From positions 310,001 through 374,000 of the forward strand of contig NZ_QOCG01000011.1 in assembly GCF_003318235.1 (NCBI RefSeq): a stretch of 64,000 bases of DNA, in the 5' to 3' direction. Shown one piece after another: positions 37,469 to 47,137 of this stretch. Below the pieces are notes generated by a model. That model did not search any database. It was given only the letters and a program-made list of their open reading frames with translations, and was not told where the DNA came from. Both the position numbers and the translations under genes were made by a program. The DNA is from Loktanella sp. D2R18 (GTDB taxonomy: Bacteria; Pseudomonadota; Alphaproteobacteria; Rhodobacterales; Rhodobacteraceae). Numbering within the stretch: position 1 is the stretch's first letter; every line of letters starts with the position of its first letter.

Positions 37469-37636
37469 ATGGCAGGCAGAGGTCAAGCCCGTGATGAAAC
37501 AACGCAGTCCAACATACGAGCAAAAGTAATCAAAATTTGATAAATGGCCCCTAAACTATACTTTTGAATACCTTTCATGCTGCGCAAAACGGTTTAAAAT
37601 CTGGAACAGAGACTATCGACGCCGAAGGATCAACAG

Positions 37637-38734
37637 ATGGCACTGACAAACCTGATCATCAATGGTGACTTTTCAAGCAGCACCAATAATAGTGCAACCG
37701 GCTGGTCCGGCACCGACATTGAGACACGCGTGTCATCGGTCTACATTTCAGGGACAGGCAACAGCCGCGTTGCCGAACTTAATGGTGGCACCGGGAACGT
37801 GACCGTCATGGAACAGACATTCACAGTCGACAGCGCACGGGACGCAGACTTAAACTTTGACTATGCGTTGCGTGACAGTGGGACACTGGGCGTTGACGGA
37901 TTCAAAGTCGAGGTCTTGGACAGCAATGGCGTCGTTATATTCACGCAAGATATCGTACCAGACGTGCAATCGACCTATATTGAATTCTCAGATGTGGTGA
38001 CGTTCCCTGCCGCAGGTGACTACACGATACGGTTCACCGAAATCGGCGACAATGCCGACGGATCTGGCGCCCTTTTGGACAATGTTGAACTTCTTGTTTG
38101 TTTTTCCGGTGACACGCTGATCAAAACACCGACCGGATATGCTATGGCCCGTGATTTGAAAGCCGGGCAATTGGTCATAACACAGAATGGACGCAAACCT
38201 ATCCGTTGGATTGGACGCCGTACCGTTGACGCTGCGATGATCGATGATGATGCACGTTTCTTGCCTGTGCGTATCTGTCAGGGCGCGCTGGGCAACGGAC
38301 TGCCAACCCGTGATTTACTAGTTTCACGCCAGCACCGCGTCATGGCCCGGTCTCCGATCGCACAACGCATGTTTGGGCAGGCCGAAATATTATTGGCCGC
38401 GATCCGGTTAACAGATTTGCCTGGAATTTACGTTGATACGTCTATCCGCGAGATCGATTATTTCCACTTTCTTCTAGACGAACACGAGGTGCTTCTGGCC
38501 GAGGATGCCCCCGCCGAAACATTGTATTTGGGCGACCACGCCAATGCCGCACTTGGCGATGATGCGGTTGCAGAAATCGACCTGATTTTTCCAGGCCTAC
38601 GCGCCCGCCACAGTGAGGCCCTGCCCGCACGCGCAGTTCCAACCCGCGAAAAGCAGATCCGTTTTATGTCACGCGTTGTCAAAAACGCGCGCCCCGTATT
38701 GGAAGACTTCACCCAAAACACAGGTGAGTGCTAA
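37637..38734 (+). CDS. Hint-domain protein with N-terminal jelly-roll-like domain
   Basis: The protein has 365 residues. Residues 1-150 look like a galactose-binding-like beta domain (LIINGDFSS, ATGWSG, LDNVELLV), as in secreted carbohydrate-binding proteins. Residues from about 154 form a Hint (Hedgehog/intein) domain: CFSGDTLIKTPTG with the nucleophilic Cys, then KPIRWIGRR, SRQHRVM and FHFLLDEHEVL. Such proteins are common in Rhodobacterales and are thought to self-process and be exported, but their role is unknown. No signal peptide is visible. AAGGA precedes the ATG by the right distance. A second Hint protein is encoded at 50226. Confidence 0.85.
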   Translation: MALTNLIINGDFSSSTNNSATGWSGTDIETRVSSVYISGTGNSRVAELNGGTGNVTVMEQTFTVDSARDADLNFDYALRDSGTLGVDGFKVEVLDSNGVVIFTQDIVPDVQSTYIEFSDVVTFPAAGDYTIRFTEIGDNADGSGALLDNVELLVCFSGDTLIKTPTGYAMARDLKAGQLVITQNGRKPIRWIGRRTVDAAMIDDDARFLPVRICQGALGNGLPTRDLLVSRQHRVMARSPIAQRMFGQAEILLAAIRLTDLPGIYVDTSIREIDYFHFLLDEHEVLLAEDAPAETLYLGDHANAALGDDAVAEIDLIFPGLRARHSEALPARAVPTREKQIRFMSRVVKNARPVLEDFTQNTGEC

Positions 38735-38742
38735 AATTCGGT

Positions 38743-39691
38743 TCAGCGGGCACTGCGGGCATGAAAGATAAAGCCCAAAAAGTTCAATAGAATCTGCGCG
38801 GCCAAGACCTGTGTACTTTCGGTGGGGTCATAGGCTGGGGCAACTTCGACCAGATCGATGCCCACGACATCACCGCGCTGCGCCAATCCTTGCAAGATTT
38901 CGAGCACATCATAGTACAAGAACCCCCCGTGGCTTGGTGTCCCTGTGCCGGGCGCAATAGAGGGGCAAAAGGCGTCGATATCAATCGTGACGTAATAGCG
39001 CGCACCAGCGGGAATTCGGTCAAGCACGGCTTGCGTGCCAAGCTTGCGCACATGGCGCACTGACAAAACATCAGAGCCGCGCGCGCGCGCATCTGCGTAG
39101 CCTTCTTTGGCGGTTGATGACACATTGCGAATGCCCAATTGGGTCATGCCCGACACGTAATCTTTTTCAATGGCGCGGCGCATTGGATTGCCGTGCCCTG
39201 CGGTCACCCCGTGGCGTTCATCGACGAAATCTAAATGCGCATCAATTTGCACCACATGGATGTCGCCGTTTTTCGCGCAATCATCTGCAAAGGCGTTGAT
39301 ACAAGGAATGTTGATCGAATGATCCCCGCCGATGGTGACAGGCAATGCGCCCGCGGCCAAAATCTTTTCCACGCCGTAAGCAATATTGGCGTGGCTTTCT
39401 TCGGTTTTGGTGTGGATGATATCAGCATCGCCTATATCGACGATCCGCACGTCTTCGGCGAGATAGGTCGCGTCATCCTCAAAATCATAGGCACCTGCAT
39501 GGCCAAAGCTAAACAGGGTTGATGCCTCGCGCACCGGGCCGCCACTGCGTTCCAAAATCGAACGGAGCCCCCAACACGGCGACATCCGCATCAATCTGAT
39601 CCCAATCCGCGACATAGGGTTTCTTGCCAAAGGTCGAAATCCCCACGAACGGAAGATTCAACCGCCCTGCATCATAGCCGTGTTTTGTCAT
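38743..39691 (-). pseudogene. agmatinase-family ureohydrolase, frameshifted
   Basis: The N-terminal 58 codons (MTKHGYDAGRLNLPFVG start, then LGAPFDFGTQWRPGAR) end at a stop at 39509, while the rest of the family (REASTLFSFGHAG, GGDHSIN, DAHLDF, DIDAFCPSIAPGTGTP with the manganese ligands) runs in another frame to 38743. The junction lies at 39527-39535. Relatives read PGARFGPRAVREAS there; GGTGCGCGA would occur twice in such a sequence, and one copy plus the DNA between is gone, equivalent to about 23 bases. The enzyme would have released urea from agmatine or another guanidino compound. Everything else is intact, so the loss looks recent. Confidence 0.85.
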
Positions 39692-39768
39692 GTGATGCCC
39701 TTATGCTTTCTTTCAGCCAGCTTGCCTGAAATCTGCGTGACATCAGGGCATGAAACGGCGGCCGCCCG

Positions 39769-40335
39769 TTAGTCGAAATAGCCCACAGGCCCCGCTTTCG
39801 CTGACATCGCCAAGAGATCAAACGCGTAATCCGCGACCGAACGGAAACAGATCACTTCGATCGTGTCTGCATCACGCATCCAAAACGCAGCGGCCACTTG
39901 GCCGATATGCGAGCGGCGGAATTCACCGGGCTGAAACGCTTCGGGGTGCAGATCGACGGGCGCAAGTTTTGCAATCACTTCACGTGCAAATGCGCCTTCA
40001 ACGGTGATCAACGCCCGTGCGTCTGATACGTTTTCAGCCAAATGGTGTTTCTTTTTAAGCGTCTTAGCAATCTGGGCAAGCGCGTCATTCACCTCTGCAT
40101 AGGGCACCAGGATCAACAGTTCATCTGGCGACATCCAGCACAGGCCTTTTTCGCCAACGCAATTGGCTTGGCCCACGGCTGGGAAATTCACGCCGGTCAG
40201 CCCGGTGCAGACGGATTTGATTTTACTGTCGCTTAGGTCGCCGCGCAGGGTGATCATGCCGCGCAGGCCCGCCTCGCGGATCGTGACTTCTCCGGCGGCG
40301 ATCTTGCCATTCAAGGCGCTGACTGCATTAGACAT
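39769..40335 (-). CDS. soxG: sarcosine oxidase gamma subunit
   Basis: The protein has 188 residues. It has the SoxG-type ISPDELLILVP-like block (here WMSPDELLILV) and C-terminal FWMRDADTIEVICFRSVADY. The gamma subunit is a structural member of heterotetrameric sarcosine oxidase. The ATG at 40335 overlaps the soxA stop by 8 bases, which fits the usual coupling; upstream in-frame starts lie inside soxA. It is the last gene of the soxBDAG operon. Confidence 0.92.
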   Translation of the reverse strand: MSNAVSALNGKIAAGEVTIREAGLRGMITLRGDLSDSKIKSVCTGLTGVNFPAVGQANCVGEKGLCWMSPDELLILVPYAEVNDALAQIAKTLKKKHHLAENVSDARALITVEGAFAREVIAKLAPVDLHPEAFQPGEFRRSHIGQVAAAFWMRDADTIEVICFRSVADYAFDLLAMSAKAGPVGYFD

Positions 40336-43300
40336 TTTGCTTTGCCCCTTCTTTGTCATAGAACACCGGATCAACGATTTTGGCGGCGATCGTGGTGCCA
40401 TCGACCTTGTTGAATTCAATCACTTCACCCATGCGGTCAGGGCCATTATGGACCAAACCCATCGCGATACCACGATCAAGCGTTGCTGAATAATAGGTCG
40501 ATGTCACACGGCCTTGAGTCGCTATTTGAGCATTCGCGTTTGCACCAACATCACGATGATCGGTCCATTCAAGCGTCTCATCGTAGCGACCGGTATCAAA
40601 ATCAATCGCATAGGCACCATCAGGCAACACAGACCCATCGACAGTTTCCAGCCCCACCAGCTTCCAGCGGTTCGGATCGGCCATATGGCTGCGCAGGTGC
40701 GCGCGTTTGCCCAGGTAATCCTCTTTCTTCTTGGACAGCGCCCAATTCAGGTTCAAATCCTGTGGGATCACTGTCCCGTCGGTTTCATCGCCAATCATGA
40801 TAAAGCCTTTTTCGGCACGCAGGATGTGCAAGGCCTCGGTCCCATAGGGCATGACGCCGAATTCTTCCCCTGCGGCCATCAACGCATCCCAGAATGCAGC
40901 ACCCTGCCCGGCTGGCACGGCAACCTCGTACGACAATTCACCCGAGAAACTGATCCGGAACACCCGCGCGTCGAATTCACCAATTTTCCCGGCTTTCCAC
41001 TGCATGAACGGCAGCGCTTCGGCGGATAGGTCCATATCGCCGCCCAATTTTTGCAGCAGTTTGCGCGCCTTTGGCCCGACAACCGCGATCTGCGCGTATT
41101 GTTCGGTGACATTGGCAACATAGACCTGCATGTCCCACCATTCGCATTGCAGCCAGTCTTCCATATGGGCGTGAATGCTTTCGGCACCGCCTGTGGTGGT
41201 GTGACAAAGCCAAGTGTCATCATCCATGCGCACGACAACACCGTCATCCATCAAGAACCCATTCTCTGAGCACATCAGCCCATAGCGGCATTTCCCAACG
41301 TGCAATGTGGACATCATGTTGGTGTACATCAAATCAAGGAATTTACCTGCGTCCGGCCCTTTGACGATCAGCTTACCGAGCGTCGACGCATCCAACAGGC
41401 TGACGTTTTCGCGTGCATTGCGTACTTCGCGGTTTACTGCGTCATGCACCGTTTCATCGCCACGGATATAAGTATAGGGCCTGCGCCATTGGCCGACAGG
41501 TTCGTTATCAGCACCGTTCGCGTTGGACCATTCGGACACCGGGGTCTTGCGGACCGGTTGGAACAGATCATCACGCGCAGCACCCGTAATCGCCCCCATT
41601 GAAATAGGTGTATATGGCGGGCGGAACGTGGTCGTGCCCACATTCGGGATATCCGCGTTCAATGATTGCGAAAGGATCGCAAGACCGTTGATATTGCTTA
41701 GCTTCCCTTGATCCGTCGCCATACCCAGCGTGGTATAGCGTTTGGTGTGTTCGACGCTTTCAAAGCCTTCTTGGGCTGCAAGCTGCACATCCGAAACTTT
41801 TACGTCATTTTGGAAATCAAGCCATGCCTTAGACCGCAACGCGTGTTTGGCACCTTGCGGCATTAGCCAGACGGGGGAAATCGGGCCTTCTTCGGTATCT
41901 GCGCCAATCGGCGCTTCTGACCCGCGTTTGCTATGGCCAGCCACATTTGCTGCAGCACGCCCAGCGGCCCAACCGTCGCCAACGACCTCGGCGCAAAATA
42001 AATGCCCATTGGCAGTGCCTGCGGTGATCACAAACGGCTGCCCGTCTGCGCCTGTTGGCGGCTTTTCATGATCAGGGCGGAACATAACCTGATCCGCGTC
42101 CCAAATCAGTTTGCCACCGCAATGCGACCAGAGGTGCACAACAGGTGACCAACCGCCCGACATCGCAACGCAATCGCATGCGATGTCTTCTAGCACGGCA
42201 CCTTCGCCGGCTTGCGCGCAAATCCCTACCGATTTAACCCGCTTGCCGCCTTTAACTTTGGCGATACCTTTGCCCAGTTCAACCCGAATGCCCAATGCGC
42301 GGGCCTCATCGATCAACGGGCCTTCGGCGTTTGGACGTGCATCAATGATCGCGGGAATATCAAGCCCGGCCTGTTTTAGGATCAGCGCCGTGCGGTACGC
42401 GTCATCATTGTTGGTGACAACAACCGTACGGTCGCCCATCGAGACGCCAAAGTTCACTGCATAATCACGGACCGCAGCCGCCAAAACCACGCCCGGGATA
42501 TCATTTCCCGCGAATGACAACGGACGTTCAATTGCGCCCGTTGCAGTGATGATCTGCTTGGCACGAATGCGCCAGAGGCGGTGGCGTGGGCCGTCTGCAT
42601 CCGGTGTATGATCAGTTAACCGCTCATAGCCCAGCGCATAACCGTGATCATAAACGCCAGCGCCCATACAACGCAAACGCAGCTCAACATTTCGCATATT
42701 TTCAAGCTCTTGCAGCGTAGATTTAATCCACTTTTGCGCAGGAATTTCGTCAATCACTGGCGTATCGACGACAGCACGACCGCCCCAATCCGCGGTTTGT
42801 TCCATGATCAGAACACGCGCGCCGGCCTCACCCGCAGCGCGCGCCGCAGCAAGCCCGGCAATACCACCGCCGACCACAAGCACATCAACATGCGCGTGAA
42901 AATGTTCGTAGGTGCTGGTATCGCGGTCCTTGGGTGCGCGGCCCAGACCCGCGGATTTACGGATGATCGGTTCATAAACATGTTTCCAAAATGCGCGTGG
43001 ATACATGAACATTTTGTAGTAAAATCCCGCGGGCAGGAACCGCGAGAATGCCGTATTAATTGCGCCCACGTCGTATTCAAGACTTGGCCAGTGGTTTTGT
43101 GATTGCGCCGTCAAACCATCAAAAGCTTCGGTTGTTGTGGCACGTTGGTTCGGTTCGAACTGTCCGCCCTCGCCCAGATTAACCAGCGCGTTCGGCTCTT
43201 CTGCCCCAGCACCGACGACGCCGCGTGGACGGTGATATTTGAACGACCGGCCCATCAGCATTTGGTCATTGGCGAGCAAGGCCGAAGCCAGCGTATCGCC

Positions 43301-43393
43301 TTCAAACCCACGTAGATTTTTACCATTAAACTTGAATGATACCGATTTGTTTTTGTTAATCAAACGGCCCATGTCGGAAAGACGGGTGCTCAT
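40328..43393 (-). CDS. soxA: sarcosine oxidase alpha subunit
   Basis: The protein has 1021 residues. Order of parts: N-terminal 2Fe-2S-ferredoxin-like fold (SVSFKFNGKNLRGFEGDTLASALL), NAD-binding domain with VLVVGGGIAGLAAARAAGEAG near residue 170, then a C-terminal aminomethyltransferase (GcvT-like) domain that binds tetrahydrofolate (from about residue 620, with GMGL-like ends). With SoxB, SoxD and SoxG it oxidises sarcosine to glycine and 5,10-methylene-THF plus hydrogen peroxide. Its start overlaps the soxD stop by four bases. Confidence 0.97.
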   Translation of the reverse strand: MSTRLSDMGRLINKNKSVSFKFNGKNLRGFEGDTLASALLANDQMLMGRSFKYHRPRGVVGAGAEEPNALVNLGEGGQFEPNQRATTTEAFDGLTAQSQNHWPSLEYDVGAINTAFSRFLPAGFYYKMFMYPRAFWKHVYEPIIRKSAGLGRAPKDRDTSTYEHFHAHVDVLVVGGGIAGLAAARAAGEAGARVLIMEQTADWGGRAVVDTPVIDEIPAQKWIKSTLQELENMRNVELRLRCMGAGVYDHGYALGYERLTDHTPDADGPRHRLWRIRAKQIITATGAIERPLSFAGNDIPGVVLAAAVRDYAVNFGVSMGDRTVVVTNNDDAYRTALILKQAGLDIPAIIDARPNAEGPLIDEARALGIRVELGKGIAKVKGGKRVKSVGICAQAGEGAVLEDIACDCVAMSGGWSPVVHLWSHCGGKLIWDADQVMFRPDHEKPPTGADGQPFVITAGTANGHLFCAEVVGDGWAAGRAAANVAGHSKRGSEAPIGADTEEGPISPVWLMPQGAKHALRSKAWLDFQNDVKVSDVQLAAQEGFESVEHTKRYTTLGMATDQGKLSNINGLAILSQSLNADIPNVGTTTFRPPYTPISMGAITGAARDDLFQPVRKTPVSEWSNANGADNEPVGQWRRPYTYIRGDETVHDAVNREVRNARENVSLLDASTLGKLIVKGPDAGKFLDLMYTNMMSTLHVGKCRYGLMCSENGFLMDDGVVVRMDDDTWLCHTTTGGAESIHAHMEDWLQCEWWDMQVYVANVTEQYAQIAVVGPKARKLLQKLGGDMDLSAEALPFMQWKAGKIGEFDARVFRISFSGELSYEVAVPAGQGAAFWDALMAAGEEFGVMPYGTEALHILRAEKGFIMIGDETDGTVIPQDLNLNWALSKKKEDYLGKRAHLRSHMADPNRWKLVGLETVDGSVLPDGAYAIDFDTGRYDETLEWTDHRDVGANANAQIATQGRVTSTYYSATLDRGIAMGLVHNGPDRMGEVIEFNKVDGTTIAAKIVDPVFYDKEGAKQNV

Positions 43394-43719
43394 TTAAAAT
43401 TCCCCCATGACCAACCGGGACGCTGCGCGGATATGGCATCTTTGATATCTTGTGGTGGTTCCAGCGTCTGCGCCGAATAGGTGCCGAACACTTGTAAAGT
43501 CGTGGTGCACCGCGCGGCCAAAAACCATTTACCGCAACCGTAGGCATGGCGCCAACGCTCAAAATGCACACCCTTGGGGTTTTTGCGCATGAATAGGTAG
43601 TCCTCGAATGCATCATCGGATGCGCCCGGCCCTTCGCGTTTGAGATGGGCTTCGCCACCTGCTTGCAAATCAGTTTCATCGGCGTCCACGCCGCAATAGG
43701 GGCAACGAAGGGTCAGCAT
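43390..43719 (-). CDS. soxD: sarcosine oxidase delta subunit
   Basis: The protein has 109 residues. Zinc-binding cysteines are visible in CPYCGVDADE at the N-terminus and in the later GCGKWF and ARCTTT segments, as is the family block YLFMRKNPKGVHFERWRHAYGCGKWF. It is a small structural zinc subunit of heterotetrameric sarcosine oxidase. It sits between soxB (49 bases upstream) and soxA (4-base overlap). Confidence 0.95.
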   Translation of the reverse strand: MLTLRCPYCGVDADETDLQAGGEAHLKREGPGASDDAFEDYLFMRKNPKGVHFERWRHAYGCGKWFLAARCTTTLQVFGTYSAQTLEPPQDIKDAISAQRPGWSWGNFK

Positions 43720-43768
43720 TGGGAAACCTCGGGCTTAGAAAAATTGTATGTGCGGGCCGTGTTCAACA

Positions 43769-45013
43769 TCAGTGTGCCACCCCTGCCGCGACGCTTTCGT
43801 CGATGAACTTACCTTCACGGAAACGGTACATGCTGAATTCATCTGTGAGCGGAGATTCACCTTTGGCCATCAGTTCGGCCATCGCCCAGCCGGACCCCGG
43901 GATCGCTTTGAACCCGCCAGTGCCCCAACCACAATTGACGAAGATACCATCAACCGGTGTCTTTGATAGAATAGGTGATCGGTCGCCCGTTACATCGACA
44001 ATACCGCCCCATTGGCGCAGCATTTTTAGGCGTGACACCATTGGGAATGTCTCAACCAATGCGCGCACGGTTTCTTCGATATGGTGGAACGACCCGCGTT
44101 GGGTGTAGTTGTTAAACGCGTCGGTACCGCCGCCGATGACCATTTCGCCCTTGTCGGATTGGGACATATAGCCATGCACGGTGTTCGCCATCACGACCAC
44201 ATCCATGCAAGGTTTAATCGGCTCTGACACAAGCGCCTGTAGGGCCACCGATTCAACAGGTAGCCGGAAGCCCGCCATTTTCGCCATGACACCCGCGTGC
44301 CCGGCAACAACCATGCCCAGTTTATCGCAGTCGATTGGCCCTTTTGAGGTATCAACGCCAACAACCTTGCCGTTTTCCTGACGGACACCCGTGACTTCGC
44401 ATTGTTGGATGATATCCATACCCATATCCGAACAGGCCCGCGCATAGCCCCATGCCACCGCATCGTGACGCGCGGTGCCGCCGCGTTCTTGGTAAAGCCC
44501 GCCCAAAACAGGGTAGCGCGGCCCGTCGATATTCATAATCGGGCACAGTTCTTTAACCCGTTGCGGGCCGATCCATTCTGTCTGAACGCCTTGCAACGCA
44601 TTGGCTTGCGCCGTGCGTTGATAGCCGCGAATTTCGTGCTGGGTTTGGGCAAGCATGATCACGCCGCGCGGGCTGAACATCACATTGTAGTTCAGGTCTT
44701 GCGACATGGTTTCATACAGGCTGCGCGCCTTTTCATAGATCGCAGCGGATGGGTCTTGCAGGTAATTCGAGCGGATAATGGTCGTATTGCGCCCGGTGTT
44801 CCCACCGCCAAGCCAGCCTTTTTCCAGCACTGCAACGTTTGTGATGCCAAAATTCTTACCTAGATAGTAAGCCGTGGCGAGCCCATGCCCCCCTGCGCCC
44901 ACGATAATTACATCGTATTTCTTCTTGGGTGCGGGTTTGGCCCAGGCGCGGTCCCAACCGGTATGTTGGCGCATAGCTTCACGGGCGATGGCAAAGGCGG
45001 AATAACGTTTCAT
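43769..45013 (-). CDS. soxB: sarcosine oxidase beta subunit
   Basis: The protein has 414 residues. The FAD-binding motif YDVIIVGAGGHGLATAYYL is near residue 34, and GGGNTGRNTTIIRSNY covers the covalent/noncovalent FMN and FAD region of the DAO-fold catalytic subunit. The C-terminus has GWGTGGFKAIPGSGWAMAEL. It performs the amine oxidation. It is the first gene of the soxBDAG operon; the 188 bases to the divergent ccmI gene contain its promoter. I looked for a glycine-riboswitch core there and did not find one. Confidence 0.96.
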   Translation of the reverse strand: MKRYSAFAIAREAMRQHTGWDRAWAKPAPKKKYDVIIVGAGGHGLATAYYLGKNFGITNVAVLEKGWLGGGNTGRNTTIIRSNYLQDPSAAIYEKARSLYETMSQDLNYNVMFSPRGVIMLAQTQHEIRGYQRTAQANALQGVQTEWIGPQRVKELCPIMNIDGPRYPVLGGLYQERGGTARHDAVAWGYARACSDMGMDIIQQCEVTGVRQENGKVVGVDTSKGPIDCDKLGMVVAGHAGVMAKMAGFRLPVESVALQALVSEPIKPCMDVVVMANTVHGYMSQSDKGEMVIGGGTDAFNNYTQRGSFHHIEETVRALVETFPMVSRLKMLRQWGGIVDVTGDRSPILSKTPVDGIFVNCGWGTGGFKAIPGSGWAMAELMAKGESPLTDEFSMYRFREGKFIDESVAAGVAH

Positions 45014-45201
45014 GCGATCATCGATTCCCTGATTTGTCGGACGAGCTTATATTCTAACTGGACCCATCGCGGTGCCAAGAGGATACTCTCAGCGGCGTCT
45101 GGCTGCTATTTTGCGACATCACCCCTGCCACGTGGTCGCAGTCCCCTTTCCACAGCCGCCTGTGATGGTTATGTCAGCGTGACGTTATTTAGGTGGATAG
45201 C

Positions 45202-46398
45202 ATGATTTTCTGGCTCATTTGTGTGGTGTTAACTCTTGGGGTTGCCGGTGTTCTGGCAGCGCCATTGTTGCGGACGGCCCAAACCGAAACGGTCAACCCC
45301 GATATCGCGGTCTATAAGGCCCAGCTTTCAGAAATCACCCGCGACCTTGAACGTGGCATCCTGCCCGAAGCAGAAGCCGAACGCGCGCGCGCAGAAATCG
45401 CGCGACGGCTTTTGGCGGCCAACAAAGAAGTCACCACAACCCCGCAATCAGGAAGGGCATCGCCGCTGCTTATGGGGGGAATTGCCATCGCGATTTGCGC
45501 TTTTACATTTGGCACCTACGCGTACTTGGGCGCACCGGGCTATGATGATCTGCCGCTAGAAGCCCGGATCGCAACCAGCGACGAGATGCGCGAAAGCCGC
45601 CCCAGTCAAGCCGCACTTGAGGCGCTCGCCCCACCGCGGGTTCCTGTTGATGCGCCGCAAGATTTTATGGACGCCATGGAGCAGCTTCGCACCATCGCCC
45701 CCATGCGCCCTGACGATCCCGAAGCATGGTCGCGCCTTGCCTATTACGAAGGTGAATTGCGTAATTTCGCCGCAGCGGCGGCGGCGCAAGCCCATCTGCT
45801 GGACATATATGGAGCAGAAGCCACGATTGATGAAATGCGCTTGCTTGTTGATTTTCAGGTCGCCGCCGCCAACGGGTTTGTCTCACCCGAGGCCGAGGCC
45901 GTCATTCGCATAATCCTTGACCGCGACCCGCAAAACATCGGCGCGCGCTATTATCTGGGGTCGCTTTATAACATGACGGATCGCCCCGATTTCGCCTACC
46001 AACTGTGGCGCGATTTCGCAGAGAATGGCGATCCGAACAGCTTTTACGTTACTTCTGCGCGCGCACAAATCGAAGACGCCGCCTACCGCGCTGGAATCGA
46101 TTACAGCTTGCCCGAAGTGCGCGGCCCCTCTGCCGCTGACATTGCCAACGCGGAAAGCATGACCGAAGAAGACCGCACCGCGATGATCAACGGGATGGTT
46201 GCCGGGCTCGCAGAACGTTTAGCCTCTGAGGGCGGTCCGGCCACTGACTGGGCGCGGTTGATCACGGCCTACGGCGCACTAGGCGAGACGGACAATGCAC
46301 GCATGGTCTGGGTTGAAGCCCAAGAGGTGTTTGGCGCGAATGCGGATTCAATGGCCACCCTGCGTGATGCGGCGCAAACGGCGGGGCTGCTAGAATGA
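45202..46398 (+). CDS. ccmI: cytochrome c biogenesis protein CcmI
   Basis: The protein has 398 residues. It starts with a membrane helix (MIFWLICVVLTLGVAGVLAAPLL), then a cytosolic heptad-rich loop (YKAQLSEITRDLERGILPEAEAERARAEIARRLL), a second helix, and a periplasmic TPR domain (MRPDDPEAWSRLAYYEGEL and following repeats). This is CcmI, the chaperone that hands apocytochromes to the heme ligation complex. AGGTGG precedes the ATG at 45202. Other ccm genes lie about 28 kb away. It overlaps ruvX by four bases. Confidence 0.92.
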   Translation: MIFWLICVVLTLGVAGVLAAPLLRTAQTETVNPDIAVYKAQLSEITRDLERGILPEAEAERARAEIARRLLAANKEVTTTPQSGRASPLLMGGIAIAICAFTFGTYAYLGAPGYDDLPLEARIATSDEMRESRPSQAALEALAPPRVPVDAPQDFMDAMEQLRTIAPMRPDDPEAWSRLAYYEGELRNFAAAAAAQAHLLDIYGAEATIDEMRLLVDFQVAAANGFVSPEAEAVIRIILDRDPQNIGARYYLGSLYNMTDRPDFAYQLWRDFAENGDPNSFYVTSARAQIEDAAYRAGIDYSLPEVRGPSAADIANAESMTEEDRTAMINGMVAGLAERLASEGGPATDWARLITAYGALGETDNARMVWVEAQEVFGANADSMATLRDAAQTAGLLE

Positions 46399-46871
46399 TA
46401 TGTGAGACACCGCAAGAATTCGCGGCGGCAATCCCCGCATACGGGGCGCTCGCGGGGCTCGATTTAGGCACTGTCACCATTGGGGTCGCCGTGTCCGATT
46501 TAATGAAATCCGTGGCGACACCGTTGGAAACGATCAAGCGCAAGAAATTCGGCGTAGACGCGGCGAAGCTTTTGGAAATTACCACGGCGCGCCAGATCAC
46601 GGGGATCGTGTTGGGCCTGCCGATGAATATGGACGGATCAGAGGGACCGCGCTGTCAGGCGACACGGGCATTTGCGCGCAATCTTGAACGGCTGACCGAC
46701 TTACCGATCACATATTGGGACGAACGGCTATCGACCGTCGCCGCCGAACGCGCACTACTCGAAGCAGATACATCACGCCAGCGCCGCTCCGAAGTCATCG
46801 ATCACGTTGCGGCCGCCTATATTTTGCAGGGGATGTTGGACCGTCTGGGCAATCTGCGAGCAGCAACATGA
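46395..46871 (+). CDS. ruvX: RuvX/YqgF family RNase H-like nuclease
   Basis: The protein has 158 residues. The RNase H-like motifs are LDLGTVTIGVAVSD, GIVLGLPMNMDGSEG and WDERLSTVAAERALLE. YqgF/RuvX is a conserved resolvase-like protein, also implicated in pre-16S rRNA 5' maturation. It is translationally coupled on both sides (ATGA overlaps with ccmI and the DUF1289 gene). Confidence 0.94.
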   Translation: MICETPQEFAAAIPAYGALAGLDLGTVTIGVAVSDLMKSVATPLETIKRKKFGVDAAKLLEITTARQITGIVLGLPMNMDGSEGPRCQATRAFARNLERLTDLPITYWDERLSTVAAERALLEADTSRQRRSEVIDHVAAAYILQGMLDRLGNLRAAT

Positions 46872-47137
46872 CCGATGACATCTGGGCGCGTGATGAAATC
46901 GAAAGCCCCTGCATCAAGATTTGCGTCATTCACCCGCAAAGCAGGCTTTGCACTGGCTGCCTGCGTACGATTGATGAAATTGGTGCATGGTCGCAAATGG
47001 GGCCGGATGCGCGGCGGGCGGTTTTGGATGAACTCGAAAGCCGACGCAGCCAAATCACCAAGCGGCGCGGTGGACGGTCTGCACGTGTTGCGGCTAGTCG
47101 TGCGGGAACACAAAACACCGATCCCGACGGATCATAA
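46868..47137 (+). CDS. DUF1289 domain-containing protein
   Basis: The protein has 89 residues. The short cysteine cluster SPCIKICVIHPQSRLCTGCLRTIDEIGAW defines DUF1289, a probable metal or cluster-binding module of unknown function. The C-terminal half is basic and Ser/Arg-rich. Start ATG overlaps the ruvX stop. The last 44 bases overlap the convergent ABC ATPase gene. Confidence 0.88.
   Translation: MTDDIWARDEIESPCIKICVIHPQSRLCTGCLRTIDEIGAWSQMGPDARRAVLDELESRRSQITKRRGGRSARVAASRAGTQNTDPDGS

Noticed and set aside
45014-45201. Possible glycine or SAM riboswitch in the soxB/ccmI gap
   Set aside because: I looked for conserved core motifs on both strands and found only short GC-rich stretches without the expected layout.
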